64,000 nucleotides of DNA. Origin: Eutypa lata (lineage: Eukaryota > Ascomycota > Sordariomycetes > Xylariales > Diatrypaceae). The stretch lies in NCBI GenBank assembly GCA_022661535.1, contig JAKULF010000006.1:682001-746000 (forward strand), given 5' to 3'. Positions within the stretch are counted from its first letter, which is position 1. Every line of letters starts with the position of its first letter. A model generated the notes under the pieces. The model worked only from the letters and a program-made list of their open reading frames with translations. It ran no database searches and was not told the DNA's origin. A program made the position numbers and the translations under genes. Below, piece after piece: positions 1-12,961 of the stretch.

Positions 1-2257
1 GCAGGTCATGTTGAATCGCCCCCGTCGCTGACTCGGGGCAGATTATTGTAGCTTTCATGACAGGTTCCAAGATCCCAATGAGACCTTGCTGGTGGGCTTC
101 TTTTAATGCCGCCCACACCGCTTTGTTAGCTGCACCAACAAAATGTGATGCTGGAGTTGGGCCAAAGAAATCGGTGACGGGGGAGAATTCGATCTGGACA
201 AAGCACTGGTGCATGGGAGAGTTTCGGCGAGGACCCCTGGCCAATGCTGCTATAGCGCCGTTCATTAATTGGCGTCTTGCATCCTCTACATCAAACGGAG
301 GTTTATCGCCAAGAATCTCAACTTGGATGATGTTTCCGTCGCGTTCCATATGTATCGGAGAAATGTTATCGAGATGATGTTTCTCTAGGGGTTCAATGAT
401 GACAGAGCATGCCGCTTTTCCGGCCTTACCCGCTACTATCTTGTCAAATACCGCATGGTGTTTAGTCGTTGGTGAAACCAAGCATTCCTTGTAGTCCACG
501 GCGATGTTGCCCCATAATGCATCAACTTTATAGTGCTTCTCTAAACGATCCCGCGCCACCTCGAGGTGAAGGGTTCCCATTCCAGATAGCGTGTATTGCT
601 CCGTTTTCTCATTTTTTGACCATCGCAAGCTAGGATCTTCTCGGGAGAGGTTGTGCAAAGCTGTCTCAAGGGTTTTAACCCCGCTCGGGGTAGACGCTTC
701 AAGGACGATGAACGCTACCGCAGGTGGAATAGTCGGTGGCCGTACTTGTATGCTAGCGAGCTCGGACTGTGGTGCCTTGTTTGATCCGAAAGTAAGTAGC
801 GTATCCCCAGTTCGAGCCCCTTTTAGGCCTGTTATGGCACCAATCTGTCCTGGAGAGAGGTGCGGAATCTCGATTGTCTCTCCTGCGGAGATCTGCATCA
901 TGTTCAGAGGCCTCTCGAAAGCTTGCAGATTTGCATTCCACATAGGGGTGTTTTTCCTAAGATTGCCGTGGTAAACGCGCACAAAGGTAAGCATGCCTCG
1001 ACGGGGGTCGTTGACAACCTTAAAGACCGAGGCTAGGGCCTCAATGCGATTCTGTGACTTTTTGGAGGCGCTAGGCTTTTGTAAAACATGGCTGAGGCTC
1101 TGTTGAGACTGACCTACTCGAACTTCCAGTTCCGGGCGATCTTCGGGACTTGGTAGATAATCATTCACGGCGTTCAGCAAAGAGACGACGCCAATATTCC
1201 TTAAACTTGCGCCGGCGAACACTGGAATGAGAGATCCCTCGCCATCATTGATAACCCGACGTATACTCTTCTTGATATCTGTGTCTGGGATATCTTTGCC
1301 CAGTGTTGTCCATTGTTCCAGCAGCTCGTCGTCCTTCTCACATAGTTGTTCAATGAGCCTTTCTCGTGCGATTCCAAGCTCGTCCTTGAGAGTACCTTCG
1401 GGTACTTTTGCTGTTAGCTCCTCAGGTTTATCTCGTGTACCGGACCAGCTGACGACTGAACCAGTGATGACATCCGCGACACCTTTCACAGTGTCCTTGC
1501 CCCACCAGGGTATTTGACAGACTAGAGGAATTCCGTTGAGTTTGAGGCCAATATCTTGAACGGACTTTTTGAAGGAAGCGCCTTCGCGGTCAAGCTTATT
1601 GACGAAAGTTATGCGTGGTATTTTGAATTCTTGTGCAGATGCCCATACCCTCTCTGTGTGAGTTTCGACTCCTTCCACACCATCAATGACACATACTGCA
1701 CCATCAAGGACAGGCATACAGCGTTCCACCTCAAACCTAAAATCCACGTGACCAGGAGTGTCAATAAGATTGATGGTATACTGCCCATCGCCTGGTTTTA
1801 GGTAGTCTTTTTGAGGCCACTGAAGCGTAATTGCAGCTGACTGGATTGTAATTCCACGCTCTCTTTCCATGGGCAGGAAGTCAGTGACGGTGTCTCCACG
1901 ATCGACATCTACAATAGGTTAATACGGATCTATACATAAGCTTAGTGAGACCTACTTCCGGCATGTCTTGAGGCACCACTGTTATAGAGCATTTGCTCGG
2001 TGGTAGTTGTTTTCCCCTTTTTTCTAGTTAGCACTTCAAATCTCGGTAAATTTGCCGAAAGTCCATACTGCATCGATGTGGGCCACAATCCCGATATTGC
2101 GGAGGTCTCTAACCGAAGCATCTCTATGAGATACTGACTGAGACGATATAAGCCTCGCACCACCCAGGATGCTACGTTGTTTCAAGAGCGATGGCCATAT
2201 TCTGATCGAACCCCGAGGTCTGTGGTGGGCTCTGCACAGAAGTGCGAATAAGCTCAT
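1..2257 (-). CDS. MEF2: Mitochondrial ribosome-releasing factor 2 / elongation factor G2, 3' end cut by window
   Basis: Translational GTPase of the EF-G2 family, which with mitochondrial RRF splits the mitoribosome after termination. Exons on the minus strand are 2069..2257, 1956..2016 and 1..1908 (introns of 52 and 47 nt, GT-AG, phases 0 and 1). The splice joins give the P-loop AHIDAGKT at about residues 59-67, followed by switch I GDTVTDFLPMERERGIT, switch II DTPGHVDF and the NKLD base-recognition motif. Domains II to IV follow in one open frame to the window edge, so about 719 codons are seen and the C-terminus is missing. The start at 2257 is the first ATG of a Ser/Arg/Leu-rich leader with no acidic residue before the G domain, as expected for a mitochondrial presequence. 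The residues between the NKLD motif and domain II match MEF2 better than MEF1 by my recollection of the families; that choice is the less certain part. It is divergent from VPS17. Confidence 0.93.
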
Positions 2258-2939
2258 GCCTATAGACTCTGAGAAGTGACACAGAGTCTCTTACAGGCAT
2301 TGAACTAGCCAAAGTCGAAAATAAACAGTACTTTCTACACGTAAATTAGCCTATACCATATACTAAATTATAATTGACCAATATAGACGTTCGCGATCGT
2401 TGAAGCTTACCTTGAGCTCGTGAAGTTGTTGCAGTTCAGCGCCACAAAGCCACACCAAAGTGCTACCATACGTAGTAGTAGCTAAAGAGTCTGCACAGGC
2501 CGATCAGGGAACTCTCCAGCCAAACTACCCGCTATACGCCAATTGTGGCTTGCGTGCATAACCACGAACTCCTTATCTTGAAGACCAGAAGGCAGCCACA
2601 ATTGATAACCCACGCTCTTACCTAACGCATCTGCCCATCATACCTCTTCTACAGTGAGGAGAGTCGCATACCTCCAACTTCCCTTCTCATTGCGAATGCA
2701 AAAGGGTTGTCAATTAAATACCGCTGGAGTCTAGGAAATATTAGCATACGACAAGACATTCCACGCCGATACTTATTCACGGAAATTTATTTCTAGATCA
2801 AAGAGGGTCATCTGCCGGCACATGCGGTTCGACACTTCTCATCTGTTGTCTTTGATTTCTTGACGACATCTGCCAACGTCATAGCTCAACTTTCTAGCAA
2901 CTGTCCGTGCCTTATCGAGAATTGCAATTGACGCTCACC
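2258..2939. promoter_or_regulatory. Shared divergent intergenic region MEF2/VPS17
   Basis: This 682-bp spacer lies between two head-to-head genes, so it must hold both promoters and 5' leaders. I see no long ORF and no recognised RNA gene. A CT-rich run lies just upstream of the VPS17 start. No specific factor site is claimed. Confidence 0.5.
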
Positions 2940-4828
2940 ATGGACTACCGTTCTTCCATTACCGATGATGAGCATCCAGCTGGCGCATCGCCATGGGGTA
3001 CATCACCTCCGGTCTCGCCACGTCGGAACGGCTCTTCATATCCCTACGACGCCGCGGCACAAGACACGAGTAATGGATTCGCGCAAGATGACCCTAATGC
3101 CAGCACACTGCAAAGACCGGATACAGCTAGTAGTGCTGCGTCGACGACAGACTTCAACTCATCCCAACAATCAGAAGAGCAGCAACCTACCGAAGAGTCG
3201 CACCACCAACAGCACCCTCACGCGCAACCGAAGCCGCAGGGACAAGACCAACAACAATATATACGCAGGCCCGCAGGCCCACAGTATAAGATGCAGGCAA
3301 AGATTACAGGATTAGAGCGAACTGGGCGTAAAGATCCCATCCTGCGGTTCGACGTTCACGTAGGTGCAGGCAATATTCAACGCCTATATTGCAGCCAATA
3401 CTGATAGCTCTAGACTAATATACCCAAATTCCGAACCACCCAATTCCGCGACGTGCGCAGGTTACATTCCGAGTTCGTCAAGCTTGCTGAACATCTGATA
3501 TCTGCCAACCCTGAGGCCCTAGTGCCAGCGGTACCGCCCTCGCTGACATCCGCCGGTGCCGGCACAGACGAAGACGAGACCCGAGTCAAGGCATTGATGC
3601 AGAGGTGGCTTAATTACGTGTGCAGCAATGAAGTGCTCATGAGGGATGACGAGATGGTCTTGTTTGTGGAGAGCGACTTTGGCTATAGTCCCATGGTTAA
3701 GAGAAAACAGCCGGCAACCGGTGTGCGAAGGAAGCTTCTGAAACAATTTGCGCCACCGCCGGATGACACTCCCGAGCTATCAGATGCTAGGCCAATCGTC
3801 AAACTCTTCTACCTGGGGTCTATGGATGCCGGGCACAAAGTAGATAAACTTGTCAAGTCCCGCAGAGGTATGCTTATTTCTCCCCGCGTATATACCTACA
3901 TATAGAATCACATCCTAATTAACCCTGTGCAGGATTGGGGCTTTCCGAGTCCGATTTTGGTGTCAAGCTAGGTGGGATGAACGTCCAGGAGCCGCACCAG
4001 GGTCTAGCGAATGCCTACCGCAAGCTCGGAAGGGTGGTACAAACCGTAGGAGACTGCCACGCGGCCCAGGCTACGGCCGAAGCTACGACCATCGGCGACC
4101 CGTTCCAATACCACTCGCAAGACGCCTTTATCGTCAAGGAGACTCTCACCAACCGCCAGCTCCTGATCCGCGAGTTCCTGCAGGCCCAGGAGAACACGCG
4201 CAGCAAGCACAACGCGGCCGACCGGATCAAGGCCAGCTCGAGCGTGCGGCCCGACAAGGTCGACGAGGCGATCTCGGCGCTTGACGAAGCCCGCAACACC
4301 GAGCTCGAGCTCATGCGCAAGACAGGTCGCGTGACGCAGAACCTGGTCACGGAGAAGCGCAAGTGGTTCGCGCGCACGTCGGCCGATCTCCGCATGAGCA
4401 TCCGCGAGCTCGTGCTGCGCGAGATCGAGGCCGAGCGCCGCACCCTCGCGCTCCTCGAGACCGTGCGCCCGGACGTCCGCGCCATCGATGCCTCCGGGGG
4501 CCTGAGCCGCCTCGGCCGCGAGGCCCACCCCACGGTCCGCCGGGCCAGCGTCGCGGCCAGCCAAGGGCCCAAGGGCGACGCCTGGAGCGGCGTCCCGCGT
4601 CGCTCCGACAACCTCAGCCGGAGTGTCTCGGGGAGCCTAATCGGGGGGGCGTCGAGCGTCCCCGAAGAGGTAGAGGACGATGAGAATATCAAGAACGGCG
4701 ATGATGTCCAGCAGGGGTCAAAGAGGCTTAGTGCTAGCGCCGCAGGGTTACCGGGACTCGCGGAGGACGACGAAGACCGGGTCGATGCCCGGAATGCCGC
4801 GAGCCGCTTGGCTACTAGCACTTTCTAA
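2940..4828 (+). CDS. VPS17: Retromer sorting nexin Vps17 (PX-BAR)
   Basis: Subunit of the membrane-bending SNX-BAR half of retromer, which recycles cargo such as Vps10 from endosomes to the Golgi. Exons are 2940..3359, 3414..3867 and 3933..4828 (introns of 54 and 65 nt), giving 589 residues. Residues 1-115 are disordered and Gln/Ser/Pro-rich. A PX domain starts near residue 118 (MQAKITGLERTG) and spans the first intron, where joining restores the FDVHTNIPKFRTTQFRDVRR stretch. The C-terminal half is a charged helical BAR-type region, followed by an acidic/Ser-rich tail. The ATG at 2940 is used because the context is CACCATGG and the frame upstream has only a GTG. Assignment to Vps17 rather than another SNX-BAR rests on the N-terminal layout and on my recollection of filamentous-fungal Vps17. 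The third exon is clearly more GC-rich than its surroundings, which creates long false frames on the other strand. Confidence 0.9.
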
Positions 4829-5833
4829 TTTATTAAACTGGAAGGGGTGGGCTAGCTATGTAGTTCCTTTGCCGCAGTGCAACGGAGGGGCTCTTGCTTG
4901 GCATGTTTTTGTATGTTACTTAACCATTAACTTACGGCATATGTACGTAAGTTCAAAGCCTGTTTCTGGCCGGGGTGGACTGAACAGCCACAATTCTATT
5001 ATTGTTATTTTTTGGGTCTGTCGAGATCCTGGTGGTGAATGGCACATTAGGAACGGAATGGTGATGATATTCTTGGTGGGATGGAAGAATTTCACATGCA
5101 TGCCTCACACTAAGTACATAACGGAACATACTGCGCGCCGTATGATACCCTGGTCTCTCTCTATATACCTTATGCACCCATCATCAAGGCGCTCAGATAT
5201 GCATCTGCATGCATGAAGTACCGGCTCACACCATGCATATGGCTGACATGTATTCCGTTTAGCGCCACTGCTAAGAGTTTTTCTTCCTCATATAAATCTA
5301 CGCTTGATAATACAGCTCCTAGCCACCTCTACCGCTTTCCGAACTGTACCCATCCGGATATTTACTAGGGAGATCTCGTCGACGCGTATTCCTGTCGGTA
5401 GTAGATCCTGTGTGAGGCTCGCCGCCTCGATCATGGAAATCCTTGGGTACGTAGTTAAGTAGATATAAACATGCCGCTTATGAACCCCCGGACGCCGCCC
5501 CCGCCCCCGCCCCCAATCTTGTATATCATCATATGCACGTTCGGCGTTGTGACGCCATCCCATGGATTAGATGAATGGGAGAGTGATGAGTTACCTAAGT
5601 CACACACCTACATATTTACATGTGGCTAGCTAGCTAGACGGCCAAGAGGGTCAGCTATCCTCCGTCGTGGGAAACACAACATATCTGTACGAAATATATG
5701 TAGGTGTCGTAGCATTTGCAATCCGGGCCGCCCCAAACACAGCAACAAAATCTCCTCGCCGCTGCGGTGCTTTCATTGTGAGGTGTGCAGGTGAGACACG
5801 CATGCATGCATAACTAGATAGGTACCTACTTAG

Positions 5834-5876
5834 GTACATACATACATACCTACTACACACATGTATGTATGTGTAC
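5834..5876. repeat. Imperfect inverted repeat of CATA/TATG units
   Basis: GTACATACATACAT is followed 13 nt later by a near-complementary ATGTATGTATGTGTAC. It can form a hairpin, but it is probably a by-product of facing tetranucleotide microsatellites. Confidence 0.6.
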
Positions 5877-7192
5877 ATCCGTATCTCGATTGATTAAATT
5901 GATCTTTATATTAACCGCATCGATGGTAAACTGGGGAGTTGTAGATCAGAATAAACGTGGGTAGTATCAGGAGGGCCAACCGAGGTTTTCTTCGACATGA
6001 AAATTAGGGATTGATCGCGATCCCGTCTTCTCAAGTCGGAGTCACTTGCAGGTGGGATTCATGTCTTTTTCTTATCTTTACTCCTTTTGATTTGAGTTAC
6101 CTTGTCTTGTCTTGTCCTGTCCGTCTAAATAGCATTTTGTATAACGAAGGATATATACTACCTACCTTATGTACTTACGCAGGCAGGCTATGCAAGTGAG
6201 TCAAGGCCTAGAAGAAGCAGAATCTCCACAGTCTGGCTCGGTAGATAGGTAGGCGATAACATGTAGGAAGCTATTGATGTCCACTCCCTTGATAGGGGGG
6301 ACAAGCAAATACTGACGTCGTGCCCTCATAAATCAACGAAAATCATGGCGCACCAGGTTTTTGGTGGTGTTTTCTCGCACCACCATCTTGGAGGGTGGTG
6401 TTCATAGTGGGGTGGAGGGCACCTGAAATGGGACTGCTTAGAAAAGCTGTACTCAGTTGAACTTATTCTCCAAGCACTTCAAATGTTATAACTTACACTT
6501 GATATTAACCCGCAAATAAGCCTTTTATCTTTACATACCTACATACATACGTGTCCGATATGATGGTTACGTTATAATGCCATGAGATATCATACTTCGA
6601 GAGCTTGGCAACGTGCTGTGCAGGAACAAAGCTTGGGAACTTCTGGCCGTCACCTGAATCTGTTTATCTGTCTGCCTTGCCTTATCTCCCAAGTAGACAG
6701 CTCATCATTCGGTGATGTCGGAGAGGGAACAAAAGGGCTTGCCACGTTCATCAAGATGGACTTCTCTGGAAGCGGGCGGGCTTGGTCAAAAGGGGTACCA
6801 TCTGCCTTTAGCCGCGACCTCGCTATTTGCCAAATATGGACAGATATATAGCTTTTCCTCGACCTTAAGAGCGATCTATCACTGTAAGGCGCGAGGGAAA
6901 ACGTGGGTGTATGTATGGATGGATGGCTTCCCTGGAGCTCTACACGACGATTCTGCGCCAATAGTGAACCAGCAAAGTCCCTTCTACCACGAGCCGGACT
7001 ACGCCCCAGTGGTATCATGTCCTCTTTCGGGTTTATAATGCGACCGTCGAGTTGCGGTTCCAAGGGCCGATACTGTGGGGAAACCTTTTTTGTTTAAGCC
7101 CGATTCCAGTAGCTGCTACTATGCTCCGCCTGTGTTATCAAGATGCGCTGCAGACCAGGGTTCAAATGAGATCAATGGCCTACATAAGTACT

Positions 7193-7240
7193 TAATATAT
7201 ATATATATATGTGCGTTTATGTATGTATGTATGTATGTAT
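7193..7240. repeat. (AT)n and (TATG)n microsatellites
   Basis: An uninterrupted AT run at about 7193-7210 is followed by five to six TATG units at about 7218-7240. Confidence 0.9.
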
Positions 7241-10200
7241 AATCTCAAACCGATGCTGCGGGAGACGGGTTACCTTAGATATGGAGTCGGCCACATACGA
7301 AAGAGCTCTATACTGCAATTTCCACTTTGGGACGACGAAACTTATCAAGATACGTCGAATTATACAATTGTACTTCCTTGTCAGCACTGACCTAGCACGA
7401 CAGAAACAGGCTCCGGGGAATCTTGTCCATGCCGGGCTGCATATCCGGAGTAGCATCAGGTTGTGGAACCGAATCGGCGAGGAACAACAGATAAATAGTT
7501 GGAGCCACACGATGGAGAAAAAAACGACTACCGAGGAGGGCAGCCTGCGAGACCGGAGTTGCTACGTAGTAGGTTACGCAGCAGCGGTACTAACGTCCCG
7601 TTCCACACCTTCTTCATTTACATCATGTCGATAGGAGCATCTATACGCAACATCATAGAAGCTAGTAAGTGAGGTTATGTGTAGTATTTAGATTCGACAT
7701 GATGCCATGAGGTAACATTATCCACGGCCATGCGGTATCGTACCAACTCTTAGCCTGTCCGCACTGATTTTATCGTTGCTGCTATACTGCTCAGTGCTAC
7801 TCCTCCAAATACATCGATGACAAGAAGCAAGCATGTGCACCTATGGAGGTAGCAAGTGAGGTCCACGCCGCAGCTTTCGGCGGCAATTAAAGCGTTAAGT
7901 GGCCTGTAGACGCAACCCATGAGGGACTGGTCTAGGCCTGACCAATAGACCTGTCTGGCGGGTTTTGGGGCCAATCGTCCATCAGATCTAGGAGCAAGCA
8001 GCAGTCTCCAATTTCTCCAAATCTGGTCCTGATTCGACCCCTCAGTCCACAATTGGGGACATACGCAGAGCTAGACCGGATCTGTTTCTGAACCTCAAAG
8101 CTACCCATAACCTACCTATCTCGACAAGGCTCGGCAGGGCTCTGCAGCGGCTTGGCGCATCGCCGGCACGCCAGATTTCGAAGAGGGGAAAAGAAAGAAA
8201 GAAAGGAGGGATCCCATTAGACGATACTCGCTGGGATCACGGAAGAGGCCACCGTCAATGACGACGGACCACATCATAGACCGAATCGTCAGATGTGTGA
8301 GAGGAGCAGAAGTTGATTACCGTCCTAGTCTAGGAAGACGGGCAGCCCCTCCCCGTGATAGAAAACCAGGACAAGCTCTGTCCGGTGATGCGGGCATCCT
8401 CCATGATAAGGCGCCTCCAGGGAATATGCATTGGTCGCTTGGGTGACAGAGGCGGAATAATAGCCGCGCCAAATAATGTACCTATGTATACATGAGTCAA
8501 GCTCTTCTATTTTGGTCGTCGTGGGTAATAGCGAACAATTAGTTGGAAGGGGAACTTAGGACAACGATTGGCAGTAAGCTGTTGGAGGGGCGGAGATGTA
8601 AATGGAACTACACATTTGCTTGTGATTTTGATGTCTGGATTTGGATAGGTAGGTTGACCTATCTCCCTTCAATTCTGCAGGGTAAGAAGCTAGGGTCGAA
8701 GAAATGGAGTCTGCCATAGTCAGAAGAGGTTGATGATGGATACTAGGTCTAGCGAATCCCCAAGGGTTCATCCTGCCTCTTCGGCCCTTTTGAATCGCTC
8801 TTCCCGGCGACACATGGATAAGATACTGGAATTGTGATAGATCAAGATCATGAGGAGTTTTCCTTTCTTCGACGAGAGCCTTAGTTAACAGAGAGACAGA
8901 GTCTGCTCTCGCAGGGCTCGGTTTGATGCGTAGCAGTAAATGAAACACCGCCTATACGGGAGATATCAAGGTAGGATGGATGTTTTAGTAGCGTCTTTCA
9001 AGTTCTGAAGCGTGAGTTGGTTACACTATCTAGTACCTACAACGGTTTCCGCCAGGCCCTTGTTGCCATTTGCAGTGTTCCCCACCTGGCCGAGGATCAC
9101 GGTAAATTTCTGAGATGTCTTCCGAGGCCTAGATTTCCGAGCTTCCGGTATGGTATGTTCTGCTTTTTGCCTTATTCTTTTGAAATCTCTTCTTCGTACT
9201 TTTTTTCTCTCTCCATCTAAGCGAGGCTTTATGGCTCGATCCATTTGCTGGGGAGAGCTGGGTAAATGGGATTTCCCTGATGCCTACTAGATAGGACTGG
9301 GATGGCGCTTAATGCAGCCTCTGTAACAATGAAACAATCACACAGGCCGTTTGAATCACATGTGGCATTTTGATACCAGATGCCGTCTGTGATATCTCAG
9401 TATTGTACCTACCTACTCACATACGGCCTAGTAACCTGCGGTAGGTAGGTTATAGCTTGTTCTCTAGTATTGAGACCCAATCAATGGCACCTGATAAGCT
9501 TTCATGATTGGTGAAAGGCAAGTGCTATTCGTTAAAAGGCCACTATAAGTCAGTAGGTATGCATACAAGTTGTATGAAGAAGCGGAACTCATACTCATAG
9601 ATCTCCATCCGACGGCATAATCGAAGCGGTTTGCAAAGTCAAGCAGGTGAAGTTATGCGCTCAATGCATGAACTAACAGGGTCGTTAGACTTCAATTGGA
9701 AAATTTTGGAAACAAGCACCTACATATATGGGGCTCTTGGGGCGGGCATGTTCTGCATAAATAGTTGTACTGGCCGTTCTCAGTGCTCGCTCGGGCTAAG
9801 GAGAAGGACGTCTTATTGCTTGCTTACTATAAGAGTGTTTCTTCTACTATGATAGCCTGCCGTCATCGTCCGATATAATAGAGATGCAGGTGTGATATAT
9901 GGGCACGGCGTAGTGTAGGGGAAGCTATCCATGTCGTACCTAACTAAACAGTGGGTTAGAGTAGCAGATATACGACATTCAGGGTCTTGATTTCTTCATG
10001 AATCCAGAATATCGGCGAAATTGCCCCTCAATGTCCTTAGCTGGCGGCCGGCCGTCTATCCCGGCCCCGTTCAGAATAAAACCCAGGTGTGTCCTCCATG
10101 GTGGGGCACTCTTCAATCCAAACCGCCTCTAAACCCCCGAGACGGAAGGGGGGAAAATTGCACGGCCGGTTCCAATTGTATTGCAACCGTGGGTGGAGAT

Positions 10201-11348
10201 TAGGGGAAGGAAGGGTTCGGCTAAGAGATCCCTGGCCTCGAGGGCGAAACACATCCGCCGTACTGGTACTTCTAGCGCCAACCGAGCTATAGCGAAGCTC
10301 GCCCGATATGGAGACAGCCACTTCCCACTTCAGGAGCTTTCCTACGTATTCTCATGAGGCGAAAGGAGAGATCAGCCCCCTTCCAGTCGGAGTCGTCTAT
10401 GTAGTTATGGTCGGTCGCGGAAAAAGATAGGCACCGTAACAAGGATTCGTTGCGTCCCGCCAAGAGAAGAAGAGACAGATACGGTCAGTCTATTAAATGA
10501 CGAGAGATGGCGAAATTAAGATGGAAAGATGTACAAGCCAGCTACAATGTCAAGACATCACACACACACACCTCTATCCTATAGCGAGCCCGCCAATATG
10601 CTAGGATCTAGCTACCGATATTGGGGTGGATCGGGGCGAGTACGGTTGCATCGCCGCTAAGAACCTGCAGACGACGTCCCGAGATTAGTGTATAAGGGAT
10701 CTTCCCCAGCAGGACCCAAGATAAACAGTTGATATATGACTGGGTCTGCCAAACTAAGCCACCAGAGATAACCTTCGCGCGCACGTAGGCAAGTAGTCTT
10801 GCGAGTTTCTTGCCTTGATTCTGCGCCTAGATCCCGGATCTGCCGCCGTTCGGGGAAACTGATGTGAGTTTTAACTAAACACGGGAGGCAGCTAGCTAGC
10901 AGCGTCCGTCAACATGGCCGCTCTCGTTCTGGTTTCTATCCCCATACATAAGGGTGTGGGGGATTCATTAGAGCTAGCTTGAGACCTTCTGTACTATTCT
11001 CCTGTCACTTAGACCTGCTCAGTAAATCTGTACTGATATTTTGTTTCCCCCCCCCTTTTGTTAAGAGCATCAAGACACGTCATCCCTGCTCTGAAAACCC
11101 TGATGACTATTTATCTGACTTGTCATCTCGTCTCTTGAAGCTACCAACGGTTGTATTTGAGGCTCTTATATTCCCTGTCGAGTCCTGACGGGGTATCCTT
11201 TCTTACTCTGCGTACTTGCACAGTCTCGGTCCTGGTCTACATATACACAGTGTCGTTGGATTGTTATTGGTTTCATATATACATGTTTATATATACGCAC
11301 TTACATCCTACCCATCATCTCACGTCATCATCATCATTGTCATCCTCA

Positions 11349-12961
11349 ATGGCGCCCTCCGCCATGCCAGATACCATGCCAATGCACCGACCCCTATCGA
11401 CAAAGGGGTCTACTGTTAGCGCCTCCGTCCTGCATGGACCGCGCGATCTACGATTGGTGAGATTTTTCAGCGTCGTGTTTGCTTACGGTTACACAACCGG
11501 TCGTCAATCTATTTAAATAAAATAAAATCTCCCCTTTTATTCCAGAGATTAAATGACGGGGTATGATGACATAGAAGACTGACCTCGGCATCGCTTAAAC
11601 CCGTACAGGAAGCTCGGACCATCGAGGAGCCCGGCGCCGGCGAGCTGCAGATCGCCGTGAAGTCGACGGGGATCTGCGGCTCGGACGTGTCGTACTACCA
11701 GAAGTTCGCCAACGGGGACCTGTGCGCCTGCGCGCCGCTGTCCCTCGGCCACGAGTCCTCGGGCGTCGTGGTGGCTGTCGGCCCGCAGGTGGCCGTTGGG
11801 TCGTTCGCGGTGGGCGACCGCGTGGCCCTCGAGGTCGGCGTCCCGTGCGGCCAGTGCGCCATCTGCCGGAGGGGCCGGTACAACCTCTGCAGGAAGATGC
11901 GGTTCCGGAGCAGCGCCAAGAGCGTCCCGCACTTCCAGGGCACCCTCCAGGAGAGGATAAATCACCCGGCTGTTTGGTGTCATAAGTTCGTTCTTTTCTT
12001 GTTCTATCCTTTTCCTTTTTTTTTTCTTCCTTCTAGTTTTCTCCGCGTCGCGCATGATTACCTAACAAACACACCCTCCCATTGCAGACTCCCAGACCAC
12101 GTCTCTTTCGATGCCGCAGCCCTCCTCGAGCCCTTATCAGTCGCCATCCACGCCGTAAACCGTGCGAGCCCAACCCCAGGCTCCACCGCCCTCGTCATCG
12201 GCGCCGGCACTGTCGGCTTGCTAACAGCGGCCATGGCGCGGCAATCCGGCTGCACTTCCGTTACGATCAGCGATGTCGACGCAGGGCGAGTAGAGTACGC
12301 GCTGAAAAAAGGCTTTGCGACGCACGGCTTCGTGGTCCCACACCCATCCTCTTCGAGGGGCAGTAGCAGTAGCAATAGCAACAGCAACTCTTCGTCCGCC
12401 TCATCTTCGCTATACAGCAACTCGGGTACGTCCACGCCGCTGCTGCTGGAGTCCGGCGCCGTCACGCCGTCGAGCATCTTCTCCAACTCGATCCACGGGC
12501 AGCTCGAGGGCGCCAAGGGCCTCGCGGCCGATATTTTATCCCTGACGAACCCCCCGTCCTCCTTCCAGAGCAGTGGGGACGACGAGGACGAGGGCGTGGA
12601 TGTGACGTTCGAGTGCACGGGCAAGGAGGTCTGCATGCATACGAGCCTCTACGCTACGCGCCCTGGCGGGAAGGTCATCATGGTCGGCATGGGGACGCCG
12701 ATCCAGACGCTGCCGATGTCCGTCGCGCACCTGAGGGAGGTCGACATCCTCGGTATCTTCCGGTATGCGAATACCTACCCGACGGGCATTAGGCTTCTGT
12801 GCGCACAAAGCCACCACAGGGGAGGAGGGCTGCCGAGTTTAGACGATATGGTGACGCATCGATTCAAGGGCCTCGGGGCCACGAAGCACGCTTTCGATAT
12901 TGCGAGTAGAACGGTGGACGATAATGGCAACCTCGTGCTGAAAGTCGTCATCGAAGCCTAG
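11349..12961 (+). CDS. Zinc-dependent medium-chain dehydrogenase, sorbitol/xylitol dehydrogenase-like
   Basis: NAD(P)-dependent polyol (alcohol) dehydrogenase of the MDR superfamily, probably cytosolic. Exons are 11349..11456, 11609..11985 and 12088..12961, giving 452 residues. Residue C59 in GICGSDV, the GHE pair H84-E85 and a glutamate in LLEPLSVAIHA are the expected catalytic-zinc region. C116, C119, C122 and C130 form the structural-zinc lobe (Cx2Cx2Cx7C). The Rossmann motif is GAGTVG. The second intron has a GTTCGT donor and joins WCHK to LPDHVSFDAAALLEPL. Family members are usually 350-380 residues; the excess is a Ser/Asn-rich insertion inside the cofactor domain (nucleotides about 12345-12530), which stays in frame with no stop. 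The substrate cannot be read from sequence: sorbitol, xylitol and arabinitol are all possible. Confidence 0.88.

Larger units (their letters stand above)
4829..11348. other. Gene-poor region of about 6.5 kb
   Basis: I find no supportable gene on either strand. Open frames are short, lack family resemblance and cannot be joined by plausible introns into anything recognised. The region holds many TACCTAC/GTAGGTA and CATA/TATG microsatellite patches, a (CA) run near 10559, a purine-rich AAAGAAAG patch near 8190 and a run of nine C at 11047-11055. No tRNA or 5S gene was recognised. The last few hundred bases must contain the promoter and leader of the dehydrogenase gene. Confidence 0.6.

Noticed and set aside
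4004..4821. Long minus-strand frames (up to 268 codons) opposite VPS17
   Set aside because: They lie exactly under the GC-rich third exon of a well-supported gene, have biased composition (Ala/Arg/Ser) and match no family.
6650..7063. 137-codon minus-strand frame in the gene desert
   Set aside because: No family resemblance, mixed composition and microsatellite sequence on both sides. Not enough to call a gene.
7193..7240. Tandem AT/TATG repeats considered as an array element such as CRISPR or minisatellite
   Set aside because: Units are 2-4 nt without spacers: plain microsatellites in a eukaryote.
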